DNA from: Raphanus sativus
Lineage: Eukaryota; Streptophyta; Magnoliopsida; Brassicales; Brassicaceae
NCBI RefSeq assembly: GCF_000801105.2
Contig: NC_079511.1
Span: forward strand, 18,127,792-18,191,791
Direction of reading: 5' to 3'
DNA: 64,000 bases
In this document: piece after piece, positions 47,597-58,756 of the stretch
Numbering within the stretch: the stretch's first letter is position 1
Layout: each line of letters opens with the position of its first letter
The notes under the pieces: generated by a model
Told to the model about the DNA's origin: nothing
The model's database searches: none
What the model saw: only the letters and a program-made list of their open reading frames with translations
Translations under genes and position numbers: made by a program

Positions 47597-48413
47597 AGAT
47601 TTTTAACGTTAAAACCCCTCAATTAAGTTTGTTTTGGGTAAAAACCCCCAAACTAAGTATTTAATGAATAAATCCCCAAATTAACTTTATTTAATAAATT
47701 AAACTCTTTCCGGTCATAATTACCAGTACTACCGATAAATTTTTAGTCTAGGGGTTTCTACATTAAAAAAAACATAAGTGAGGGGTTTTACCACTAGAAA
47801 TAAAAAAATTCAAAATATAATAACATTATCCAAAAATTAATAACTTTAATATTTCAAAATTAGTTTTTAAAACAATTCTGTAAAATATATGAGTCTAGTT
47901 TTTTTTTAAATCAACATTATATATGTATAAATTAAAAATGTTAAAAACCAGAAAATATAATAAAAATTATCTTAAGATTTACCAGTAATAAAATTATCTA
48001 AAAGTTAAAAATGTAAAACACAAGAAATAGATAAATCTTTAGATAATTTTTGTTATGTTTTATGGGTTTTTACATTTTTAATTTATACATATATAATGTT
48101 GATTTAAAAATCCCTACTCATATATTTTACAGAAAGTTTTTAAAAATGCTAATTTTGGAATATTAAAGTTATTAATTTTTAGATAATGTTATTATATTTT
48201 GAATTTTTTATTTCTAGTGGTAAAACCCCTCACTTATGTTTTTTAATGTAGAAACCCCTAGATTAAAAATTTACCGGTAGTACTGGTAATTATAACCGTA
48301 AAGGATTTAATTCATTAAATAAAGTTAATTTGGGGGTTTATTCATTAAATACTTAGTTTAGGGGGTTTTTATCCATAACAAACTTAACTGAGGGATTTTA
48401 ACGTTAAAAATCC
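47597..48413. mobile_element. MULE-type foldback element with 9-bp duplication
   Basis: An 817-bp sequence that is one long inverted repeat: arms of roughly 370 bp (from 47597 and to 48413), and the centre is also partly palindromic. Ends are AGATTTTTAACG (left) and GGATTTTTAACG (right, minus strand). Perfect 9-bp direct repeats TTTTAGTAA flank it (47588-47596 and 48414-48422), which places it with Mutator-like non-autonomous elements. No coding capacity. A transcript would fold into a long hairpin, a natural small-RNA precursor. Confidence 0.9.
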
Positions 48414-48422
48414 TTTTAGTAA

Positions 48423-49614
48423 CGTTTTTAAACTTAAAAGACAACAAAACGACATCTGTTCTAATAAGGTTGACCTCCCCATCTTCTCTGCATCATCTTA
48501 TTCATTCCTCTTCCTCTTCACATTAAACGCTCATCCATGGCAGCACTTCAAACTTTCAGATTCAACAGTCGCCATTCGCTTAACTAAGCTTACAAAGTTC
48601 GTTCAAGGAGTCTGTGAATCAAATACTGATCACTGAGCTGTTTAGGTTCCCTAATTATTTTGATAAAAATAAGGTTCTGTAATTGAACTCATGGGACTGA
48701 CAAATACAAAAAAAAAAACTTTTTTGGTTAGTGTTCTCATTACATACGAGAAATACAAAAGTATTTTTTATAACAAAACCGAAGATGACTTAACGTCTAT
48801 CTACATAGTAGCCAAATGTTTGTATAACAATGCTATTCATCTATATAGTATTTTTTCTTGAAAAAGTCTATATAGTAAATGTTTGTATAATATGTTATTT
48901 TTATGTAAAAGAGAATCCGGATCGAGCAACCAATATTGGATAAATTTTTGATAACAAAATAAGCGTTAACAAATGCTATAATCGTACTTAGGCATCAATT
49001 CATGGAATTAGAATAACAGAGTTTAATTTTATTTGACAAATCCCTTTATTATTAATCAATAAGCAATTACATAGAATAACCTTAAATGAGTAAACTATTC
49101 ACAGTGTTGCCATTTTGATTACGTTTTGAACTCTCATGCATTTTCAGCTTTCTATTAGAACTATCTTTAAAATACTAGATTAATTACTTTGTCTTGTCAT
49201 TGGTACTACTATAGAATATTTTATTTCATTACATATTATAAAATATGGCTGTACATGGCGTGTGCTATGCGAGACGTTTTTGGAGTCTGATTAATTATAT
49301 GCTACACTTAAATGTATTTTTGATACATATATTATAATAATACTGATCTGCTATTATTCATGTTAACCTGTATAAATCCAAGATTACATTGATCGACCCA
49401 GTTTTAATATTATGTTACATACATATAGTATTACAAAAGTGATACATTCAGCATAAACTGTTATAGTTTAATTTATGTATTATATTTCACATACTTATAC
49501 ATTGAAATATATTTTCTTTTTGAGTTCCACTGTAGAGCATCAACTCGATATGGTTCGATAACCTGTTGGGTTATGTTTTTTTTTTGCAACGTGATACATA
49601 CTGCATATATATCA
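48423..49614. other. Spacer with a possible truncated gene start
   Basis: At 48470-48590 a pyrimidine-rich leader is followed by an ATG at 48537 and a 16-codon frame (MAALQTFRFNSRHSLN) ending at a stop. It may be the first exon of a captured or truncated gene, but nothing downstream supports it. The rest is AT-rich. Confidence 0.3.
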
Positions 49615-50122
49615 TCTATATTAAAAGAGAAGTCACAAGTTCTTTTCATGTGTGATTTTTTAAATGGATCTTCCTTAGAAAATTATATTTCATTTATTTC
49701 CAATTAACATTATGGTATCATTAAAATATCACATCTCAAATAATTGACATATATAACAATGTTACCTATAAAATTGTCTTATTTTCTAATTATAAAAATC
49801 CGTTGACAAAATAATCTAACAAAATCTTATCAAATTTTTAAATATTTTATAAACGAATTGATTAATTTCGTGATTTGTAGTCTAATATTATTATAAATAA
49901 TGTTAGTTAATGATTTTATTATAAAATAAAAATAAAATTTGTATACTATTTTCTTAGAAATTCTAATTTCTAATAGTAAATTTAGTTTTAAAAATCGGCG
50001 GGTCAAAGCTGAATATAAATATAATAAAATATGATATTTAATATGTTGTTTAATGCATATATTAATTTGTTCTAATATAACTGAAAACAAACATCCGCGC
50101 GGTTGCGCGGATCAAGATCTAG
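49615..50122 (+). mobile_element. Short non-autonomous Helitron
   Basis: Starts TCTATATTAAAAGAGAAG after A and ends with the hairpin CCGCGCGGTTGCGCGG, then ATCAAGATCTAG before T. 508 bp. AT-rich, non-coding. Confidence 0.88.
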
Positions 50123-51560
50123 TAAATTGTTATAATACAATTTATGTGTAATACTGAACATTCTTATTCTTATCTTATACATTGAGCAATATATTTTGTA
50201 TAAGAGTTGTTGTGTGATTGCTCGATCCAATTTTTAAAATCATATATGTATGAATTTTTTTTCTTCCAAATATAATTATGTCTATACGTAGATTTGCATT
50301 CCAGCCGTTATTATTTATGACGGACACTGTTATGTAATTAAAAAAAAATTGACTAACATAGTGTGGTAATCAAATTTCAAAATAGTGTGACATGGATGTT
50401 TCTTGGTACTGCCCTTCTAATGTAAATCATGTCACTATGATTGAATTCCACAATATTATTAATACCTACGATATACTTGATTGTTTCCTAAATTCTTCTG
50501 TTTCTATATATGATTGATATAAAAATTACAATCTAGTTATTGCAAAATTGATAGAGATTTGAAAGAGTTTGCGTGTCTATAGCCCTAATTTTCTGCGAAT
50601 TTGCCACATTTGGTATACTCTTATTTTGCAATAATATAACATACAAGTTTTCTCCAAATTGTTTTTATAACATACAACTTTCCTTTTAGTTGGTTCATAA
50701 TTAATGTGAGAGCACCTTACGTTTGATATATATATATATACACCCTACATCCCAACCGGAAAAATTATTCTGCTCTAAGTGTTTTATTTTTTCAATAGTT
50801 TCAAATGATTGGGCTTGATTTTGTGTTTGATTTGAAGCATTTCAAATCGATGTAGAAGGTAAGGGTGAAGATTGCCTCTTTGGAAACAGTATTTCGGTTC
50901 AATTGGAGAGACGATAAAGATGGTGTTGGTTGATTAGTGATTCCATATTTTGAAAATACATGCTTTTTTTACAATTCCTTATTACAATCTCTATCGTTTA
51001 GTTGTCTAAATAAGAAGTCGATGTTCTAATTAGGATTCAGCAGAATTTACAAAAACAAGAAAATTAAAACGAAAACATGGAAACTCATCTAAATCCAGAT
51101 AATCGAACATCTGACAGTGAACACTGACCTGGGTATTGTGAATTTCATATAATCTAAGTTTGGTTAAGATCAATGTTTGAACCATAATCTCCTTTCGTTT
51201 GTTTTTTCTTCTGTAATGTTTTTAATAAAATTTTTCGTGGTGAAGGAGAACAAGAGGGTTTCCAATATTAATATATTACAATCAGTTTTTATGAAGACCT
51301 ACATTTTCAGAGTTTGGACCTTTAAAAATATCCGTCGTGACACCGGCATGCATTGTCTGTAATTGATTAATTACATTAGGGTTCAATTAAATAAGTATGA
51401 TATGGTCTTTTATGTTACATTGGGTTTATACAGTTTAGATTATCGTTAATTCGTATATAACATATGAAAGACTTTATTTTTTGCACCGCTAAATTTTGTA
51501 TGTAATATTTCAGTATCTAATACAATAAAGTTGAGAAATCTGCCCTTTCAAGCCATCCAC
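50123..51560. other. AT-rich spacer
   Basis: A (TA)n run near 50728-50742 and short open frames only. No recognised gene. The 5' end of a gene-capturing Helitron may lie in this stretch but I could not define it. Confidence 0.35.
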
Positions 51561-51573
51561 GTCTCTTTTTAGG

Positions 51574-52160
51574 ATGGGGCGTTTGATGACATGTGTCAAC
51601 TCGATAGGGCACGGTGTTTCTCACGCGTTTTGTTTTCCTGCGAGTGTCCGTGTTTGTTGTGCTGTTTCATCTCTCGCCTCTCTCATCTCTCTCCCATCGC
51701 CTCTCTCATCTCTCTCCCACCGCGTCTCCTCCTCTCACCACCACCCATCTCCTCCTCGACTCACCACCACCGTGTCTCCCCCTCGTCTCACCACCACCGC
51801 GTCTCCTCTTCGACTCACCACCACCGCGTCTCCCCCTTGTCTCATCACCACCACCACAGTCGACCTCTCTCTGTCATCGTATATGTGTTTCTCCTTCTCT
51901 CTATTGCTCTATTATGAATCTGATTTTGTTTTGTTTTTGATAAAGATAGGTGGAGGAGATAAGGTTCATGGCGGCTGGAGTAGAAAAGGTTCATGGCGGC
52001 TGAAGGATGCAAGTCTCGTGGCGGCTGGAGGAAGCAAAGTTCATGGCTGTTGGAAGAGGGTCAAGCTCGACGGCTCCTCCTTGGGTAATGTACTTTTATA
52101 TTGGTATTTTGTCGAACATCTGGTGTGCATTGTAGATTTACATTTGATTTTCTTCTTCTT
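51574..52160 (+). repeat. Ser/Thr/Pro-coding minisatellite and first-exon-like region
   Basis: Contains about five copies of a ~27-bp unit around CTCACCACCACCGCGTCTCC (51735-51860), then 'ggttcatggcggctgga' repeats (51960-52050). The open frame over it (from 51574) is low complexity. It may be the leader or first exon of the captured U11/U12-25K-like gene, but coding status is doubtful. Confidence 0.4.
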
Positions 52161-52165
52161 GGCAG

Positions 52166-52622
52166 ATGTGGCGGTTATGAATTCAGCTACTTTGAAGGAT
52201 CCAAAGATTTTGATCAAGGAGAAAGTTAATGAGATGGAGCAAGCAAACATGGGTCACCGCCACATTTCTTGGTAAAGCTTTCACTTTTTTATCTTGTCGG
52301 AAAAGAGAAGAAGGCTTTGTTATTACAAGAGTTTTGTTTTGGGGATGTGCAGGAAGCATGTATGGTCAAACTTCTGTGTCTTTCGTGTAATAACGAGAAG
52401 TTGCTTGACGACGATGCTGTTCTTTAGGATGTCGGAGTCCGGAACAAGTCTCAGGTTCATCCATGTCTTTTCAATAAGTGTTAATCTGGCTTTGTTGTTG
52501 TACTATGTTCAAAGTAATTGTTCACTCCACATGTGTTCCATATGTGACGAAGAAGGGTCCGGGAAGACACTCGAAGAGGAAGAAGCATCATCTCTTTTGT
52601 TCACTCCACAAGATTTGTTAGA
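52166..52622 (+). pseudogene. U11/U12-25K (SNRNP25)-like gene fragment
   Basis: This protein belongs to the minor (U12-type) spliceosome and has a ubiquitin-like fold. Exon 52166-52271 encodes ILIKEKVNEMEQANMGHRHIS and splices in phase to exon 52353 (W|KHVWSNF), matching the HISW-x-x-VW motif of the family. A two-base insertion shifts to the frame CLSCNNEKLLDDDAVL, then TAG, then DVGVRNKSQVH, the family's D-x-G-[IV]-RN block. A basic C-terminus PGRHSKRKKHHLF follows to 52622. So the gene piece is broken by a frameshift, a nonsense codon (CAG to TAG) and a garbled segment. It probably was captured by a transposon. Confidence 0.65.
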
Positions 52623-52938
52623 TAGTAGCGGTAGGTTGTCGACTAAACATAGTTATGTCGCTCAACACTTGATTGATGTCGAGATGTTCATCAACGAACA
52701 GGTAATGATTCTATTTACTATTCCTATTTCCATATTGAAGAATCAAAAAACATGACTAATTGCATTTACATAGGGCACTGTGATTACATAGCTTCATATC
52801 CCCTTATCGTGTAGCACAATACGAAAGGTGTTCTGCTTTTGAAGCCAAATATAAAAAGTTGTATCAGCTTATTATACGAAGATATTTAGTAGTGATAACT
52901 GAGTTTCCTGTAGGATTTTTTTTTCACCGCATTGTGTG

Positions 52939-52976
<38 letters not shown>

Positions 52977-53445
52977 ATTGGTTCTACAGTATCGAGCTCT
53001 GTTTCAAGCTTTCACACTGTTTTCCTTTTGTTTTCTCTTTCCTAAGGTTTGTTTTTTGATTGGAGGGGCAAGAGGTTCTGATCATGGCGTCGATGATGTC
53101 GTGGTCGGATCAGGGGCCTACAACAGAGGCGGAAGGAGGAAGAGAGAGCTCGGAGGTGTATTGTTTCTTGAATTTTTTACATGCATAGATGGATAGGTTG
53201 TTATGAAGCTCACCTTTGAAACCTCAATTTTTCTTTTTCTCCACATCCGACCAACATTTCTCTCCCCATGCGACAAAGCTCTGATATATTTTCTTTGTTG
53301 TCCTTAAACGTTTTTGTCGTGGAAATTTTGCCGCATCAGTTTATCTACGTAAGCTATAAGCTTTGAAGGTTTCATTGTGTATTTTTTTGTATATCCGGAC
53401 ATACTTGGTATTAGATTGGATTAACCCTTACTTATATACTTGGCA
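52623..53445. other. Captured-region interior
   Basis: Intron-like, T-rich sequence between two captured gene fragments. An open stretch at 53050-53160 (GGARGSDHGVDDVVV) is unrecognised. Confidence 0.35.
52941..52972. repeat. (CT)n microsatellite
   Basis: About sixteen CT units. Confidence 0.9.
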
Positions 53446-53540
53446 GGAGCATATGATGATGAAGAGGCTGCTTCTAGAGCTTACCACCTTTGCTACCTTT
53501 AAATACTGGGCCCTGGGACACTTATAAACTTTCCAGTGGG
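53446..53540 (+). pseudogene. AP2-domain exon fragment (AINTEGUMENTA-like)
   Basis: After a TTGGCAG acceptor the frame reads [15 protein letters not shown], then a stop, then LGPGTLINFP. This is the second half of a plant AP2 DNA-binding domain (the [20 protein letters not shown] type) with a few changes and a nonsense codon where Lys or Tyr would be. It ends at 53540 near a CCAG edge. It is a lone exon, so regulatory function is lost. It lies 0.8 kb from a spliceosomal gene fragment, which suggests multi-gene capture. Confidence 0.75.
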
Positions 53541-56018
53541 TATGCTATGGTAGTGTATGCTTTAAATAATCAAGGTTTAAGCTCTTCAGGCATAAGTGGC
53601 AGAAGGATGGTTATAGATGTTATGGGCCATCCTTTGCATTTTTCATTGTTTTATATACATTTATGCACTTACATATTTTTCTTTATTTGTCGATGATCTC
53701 TTAGCATGTTGAAGGTTCCTTTGCGGTCAAGGTTGTAATGTAATTTGGGATCATGATCATAAACTGATTTTCATCTGTAGGTTCTCCTAGCTGGTTCTAT
53801 CATTCGCTTCTACAGGTTTCTACAAAAAAATTGGCTTTTAATACTTACATGTGCTAGGATCTGATGGTCTGGCTCATAACACTGTTTTAGCTTAGTTCTC
53901 CCTGGTTCTCTCTTTATAAAAACTGAGCAGTGATTCTGACAGTGTTGAATTCTTCTTAGCTATTCAAACTCTGATTTGTTTTTTTTAGAAGTTAGTTCTG
54001 ATATGTTTTTGAAACTATGTTAAGATCCCCAGTGATGAAAGTTTTAGTAATCTGTAACAGTGAGAAACTGGGGCTCCTTCTTGGGTTACTTACCATGGAT
54101 GTTGGAGGAACCATTGCTGTAGATTCTTGGCATCTTCTGAGGGTTTCTTCACTGGTTCTTTTTTAACCTTTTCTTTGTGATTCTGGACTAGACTTCCGTC
54201 TTCTCCATTTTATTATTATTATAGCTACTTTGATCACTCTGTAATTATTATAGTTACTTTGATAACTCTGTAATGATGGCCCTAAGAGCAGTGTCGTCAA
54301 CCATGGTGTGTGTGATGCTAATAGTGTTGTGGAAGGTGGAGGAGGTGAGGCCACAAGCGAGGTTGCACCACAGAAGGAAGTTGTGTCCTTTGGAAAAAGG
54401 CACTGACTGACTAATAATTACAGGTCTGTTGCATTTGGAGTGTTGGTCACAACTAAGGAACCAAGAGCTTGAACTCAAGTGTCAGATAGATTAATTATCT
54501 TCATGACTTTTTGATGTAAATAAAGCATCTTCTCTGCTCTGAGTTGAGTATTATTTCTATGTTTGATCATTGATGTGCCTGAAATTTAACAACTTCGAGT
54601 AAGTGTTTATTGCTGGTCTTATCATTAGGTATTATTCCGTTGAATAATCTTCAAAGGTCAATTTTTGAAATGCGGGGTACTTCAATTTCTTTTTTCAAAT
54701 GACAATGTAATCACAATTGTACTGCTGCCAGCAAAAAATGTTCAAACAAAATAAGACGGTAAACTCTTCCAGAAATAGTTTGCAAGTAAACACTTGACCT
54801 TTACTAAAGTAAACTCATTGATGGCCCCCACCAGATTAACAAATTGCTTTTTCTTAGAAAAAGATCACAACTCACACATTTTCCACACCGATACTCACAT
54901 GATCGACTGTTAGTTAAGTAATTAACAAACCCCAGCTTCTGTCATACAAGAACCTTAACACACTCAACAAACCACAAAGAAAACACCAGTTGCTTCCAAC
55001 CCAGTCTATCCATTTCAAAGCAACTCACCAACTTGTACTCAATAATCTCAATAACCGACAAATATAAATACAATAACGCCATTCTCGAGCTGATCAAGTT
55101 CTACAACAATCCAACATTAGATAAAAAATGAATAACTACTGATAAAGGGCCCGAAGCTTATTTTATTTCTTAACTTGGTTTTCTCTCTTAACTAGCTTCG
55201 TGGTTGTACTTTTACTAGCTGACGTTGAATAAAGTAAATGTTATTCATCGAGTCTTCATGTTGCTCTTGACTGCCTGATCCGTGATTGACTGCTCTCTCT
55301 TCCAGCGAGGTCACCGACTTCTCCATCCTTGCTTGAGGTCATACTTTTCATTTCCGTTTTTCTTGACTTGTGTGTAATAAGTCGCCTACAACAATGTGAA
55401 AATTTCAAAAATGGTATAAATATTAACATTTTACCAAAAAAGTAAATGTTATTCACAACAATCCAACATTAAAAACACACTAGGAAATTACAACAATGGA
55501 ATCTATCATACTCTCTTACTTGGGGTCATACATTTCATTTCCGTTGCATTAATCAATGGCTTCATACAAACATAAAATGTCCATATGAAGGGAAATGCAT
55601 CTATGATTTAACGTTATTACCATTTATAAGGGGTTTCTTATGTTCAAATTTTCAGTTTCATTTACATAATGCTTTCGACTTTCATACTAATTTTCAAAAA
55701 AATATATAAATGTTTTTTTCCTTCTCAAACATCAACTTTAGTTTATGTATAAATTTCAATTAAATTAACTTTGTTATGGCTAATGATTTTTTATTCTAAT
55801 TTTATTAAAGCAATCAGTTACAACTATTTATAATATTCCACTTTGAACTAATCAACTTCAAAACAAAATAAGACACTATTGTCGTTAACCACTATCAAAT
55901 GGATCGAAAAAATATTATTCTTTTTCAACATATTTTCATCTTCCTATTTTAAAAAATATTTTCTTTACTAAGATCGTAACATAAATTATAAATTTATTTA
56001 AGAATAAAATATACGAAC
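53541..56018. other. Captured-region tail and AT-rich spacer
   Basis: 53541-54540 is T-rich with exon-like islands I cannot identify (for example 54060-54180 and 54290-54420). 54541-56018 is AT-rich with no gene seen. The whole may belong to the Helitron(s) ending at 56046 and 56113. Confidence 0.3.
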
Positions 56019-56046
56019 CCGGCGCGTAGCGCCGGAATACCACTAG
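56019..56046 (+). mobile_element. Helitron 3' end
   Basis: Hairpin CCGGCGCGTAGCGCCGG (56019-56035) followed by AATACCACTAG and a host T. The 5' end is not identified. Confidence 0.7.
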
Positions 56047-56087
56047 TATCAATATAAAGATGGTTAATTTTTTTTTAACTCTCACTT

Positions 56088-56113
56088 CGCGCTAGGCGCG
56101 GATCAGATCCTGG
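56088..56113 (+). mobile_element. Second Helitron 3' end
   Basis: Hairpin CGCGCTAGGCGCG (56088-56100) followed by GATCAGATCCTGG and a host T. It lies only 67 bases after the previous end, so one element is probably nested at the end of the other. Confidence 0.6.
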
Positions 56114-56533
56114 TTATAAAAGTATAAAAGAAACAATTATATGTCAGTATGTCACTGGTGAAACTTTGAAAACCGATATTATACATGTCAATACTACAAG
56201 TAAATGTTTATTTACATAATTTAAGCAAAAATGGCATGACACACGTGTATCACCATAAGTAAATAATAAAAAAAAAAATCATAATTCGAGCCAAAATAAA
56301 AATTATAAAAATTTTAATAAATACCAATGTTGGATTATACAACTTAGGCATTAAAAATTAATAGTTGTAAAGTTCGCATTAATGCAATAAATCCACACCA
56401 CCATTGTACATAAAAGCAATGTGATATATGGGGTTTTTCACATCATTGTATATATGTTTTCATTTGTTTCAAGTCAATAATCCGTGTAAGCTAGTCTTTT
56501 TAACCTTTTACATGTCTGGAGTTGGTAGAAAAG
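56114..56533. other. AT-rich spacer
   Basis: No gene or element boundary recognised. Confidence 0.4.
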
Positions 56534-56544
56534 TGATGTAGTCC

Positions 56545-57272
56545 TGATATCAACTGATGATATTCTCATATCAACTGTCAACATTGAGGATGTGGTCATT
56601 AAACCAGAAGCTGAAGCAATATCTAAAACCGTAGCTGTACCAGAAGCCAATCAGATGGTCAACCCAACACCTTACCAAACCAGCCAAGGCACTAACCAGG
56701 ACATATGTGCACTAAAAATGCCATATCTTATAACCCAGGAGGGTTTTAATCACGAGGCCAATTTTATTGGATTCTACACTCAAGAAGGAGTCCCACTCAA
56801 TTGGAATCGGGCCATAATATTCATGGAGAAAGACGTTATGAATTTTACAAGTCATAGGTTTTCTAGCCCGTCCATCTGCGAGTACCAGGCTTTAGAAGAA
56901 GATTCAAGCCCAGCCATGAAGCAGTATTCATCAGAAACAATCATGGGCTTCAAGAGAGATTTCCCAGCTTTGCAGAAAGCCCGGAATCAAGAGAATTGGT
57001 CAAGGAAATTAGGAGATATGATCAATTTCTCAAAACCGGTCAAACCAGCTCTCGACTTGCCTTATTTGAAACATTTCACATTCAAGGCACCTCATATATT
57101 TCTATTGCTTGATGAGCTCGTGGTAGAGATTCTCCAAGTGATTAATTTGGTTCCAAAACAGCTCACTTACCTCCCCAAACTGTCCAGATACAAGGAACCT
57201 CCACAAATCTCCTTATTTGGCCAAGATCAAGCAATAATGGTCATACCAATCAAACCTTTGATGGAGTTATGA
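56545..57272 (+). CDS. LTR-encoded ORF, copy 1
   Basis: An open frame of about 240 codons from the start of the LTR to TGA-like end at 57272 (ends IPIKPLMEL). It begins ISTDDILISTVNIED and includes NWNRAIIFMEKDVMNFTSH. No known domain recognised. It is in the frame that gag would enter at the 3' LTR. Compared with copy 2 it differs at roughly eleven amino-acid positions and about seven silent sites by eye, with no stop or frameshift, so the frame has survived duplication. Confidence 0.55.
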
Positions 57273-57517
57273 TTTATTCTGATTATTATATTCTTTTATG
57301 GTGATTTATTTGTATTTGATCAGCCTTGGTCGAGCTTATAAAAGCTCTTGCATTTGCTTCTTTGTATTCAGACTTGAAATATTGAATTAAAATGAAACCT
57401 TTGTTTCCCTTTGAAGTTTTCTCTTGTAAAACTTTGTTTCTCTTGTCTTGTTGAGACCAGTACCTCCAAGAGCTTGAGTGTTTGAGTTGTATCAAAGGTC
57501 TTACGCAGCCTTTGTGG

Positions 57518-58245
57518 TGATATCAACTGATGATATTCTCATATCAACTGTCAACATTGAGGATGTGGTCATTAAACCAGAAGCTGAAGCAATATCTAAA
57601 ACTGTAGCTGTACCAGAAGCCAATCAGATGGTCAACCCAACACCTTACCAGACCAGCCAAGGCGCTAACCAGGACATATGTGCACTAAAAATGTCATATC
57701 TTATAACCCAGGAGGGTTTTAATCACGAGGCCAATTTTATTGGATTCTACACTCAAGAAGGAGTCCAACTCAATTGGAATCGGGCCATAATATTCATGGA
57801 GAAAGACGTTATGAATTTTACAAGTCATAGGTTTTCTAGCCCGTTCATCTGCGAGTACCAGGATTTAGAAGAAGATTCAAGCCCAGCCATGAAGCAGTAT
57901 TCATCAGAAACAATCATGGGCTTCAAGAGGGATTTCTCAGCTTTGCAGAAAGCCCGGAATCAAGAGAATTGGTCAAGGAGACTAGGAGATATGATCAATT
58001 TCCCAAAACCGGTCAAACCAGCTCTCGACTTGCCTTATTTGGAACATTTCACATTTAAGGCACCTCATATTTTTCTATTGCTTGATGAGCTCGTGGTAGA
58101 GATTCTCCAAGTGATTAATTTGGTTCCAAAACAGCTCACTTACCTCCCCAAGCTGTCGAGATACAAGGAACCTCCACACATCTCCTTATTTGGCCAAGAT
58201 CAAGCAATAATGGTCATACCAATCAAACCTTTGATTGAGTTATGA
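57518..58245 (+). CDS. LTR-encoded ORF, copy 2
   Basis: Same ORF as copy 1, ending at 58245 (IPIKPLIEL). It is followed 65 bases later by a TATAAAAG promoter box, so in the 5' LTR this ORF lies upstream of the start of transcription and would be translated only from the 3' LTR end of the transcript, as the C-terminal extension of gag. Confidence 0.55.
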
Positions 58246-58309
58246 TTTATTGTGATTATTATTTTCTTTTATGGTGATTTATTTGTAATTGACCAGCCTT
58301 GGTCGAGCT

Positions 58310-58317
58310 TATAAAAG
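58310..58317 (+). promoter_or_regulatory. LTR TATA box
   Basis: TATAAAAG in the context GAGCTTATAAAAGCTC, itself an inverted repeat. The same sequence is at 57337-57344 in the other copy. Confidence 0.65.
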
Positions 58318-58756
58318 CTCTTGCATTTGCTTCTTTGTATTCAGACTTGAAATATTGAATAAAATGAAACCTTTGTTTTCCTTTGAAGTTTTCTCTTGTA
58401 AAACTTTGTTTCTCTTGTCTTGTTGAGACCAGTACCTCCAAGAGCTTGAGTATTTGAGTTGTATCAAAAGTCTTATGCAGCCTTTGTGGTGCTCTTCGAC
58501 CCATCATCATCTTGATATCTATCCCTCAGCTTAAGATCTGTTTATTCAGAAGTTTTGTGAGCCTTTGACAGCTTAGGCTTGTATCATTTTTGGTATCAGA
58601 GCTAAAAACTCCTATCATTTATCGTTCTGTTTTTGTTTTCTTCTTTTTCATTCTATTCTCAAAAAAAAAATTGGGAAATAAATCTTTTTCATCTTTACTT
58701 CTTTTCTGTTTTTGTTTTTCTAAGTTTCTTTCAAAAAAAAAAAACCAAAAGAAGAA

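Larger units (their letters stand above)
56534..58586 (+). repeat. 5' LTR with 973-bp tandem duplication
   Basis: Copy 1 runs from 56545 to 57517 and copy 2 from 57518 to 58490, after which the LTR continues to TGTATCA at 58586. Each copy holds the same ORF, a TATAAAAG box (57337-57344 and 58310-58317) and a CTTGTCTTGTTGAGACCAG block. Copy 1 lacks the last ~95 bases before the PBS. Confidence 0.75.

Noticed and set aside
51591..51940. Protein-coding gene rich in Ser, Pro and His
   Set aside because: All three frames are open over a CTCACCACCACCGCGTCTCC minisatellite, so openness is not evidence of coding.
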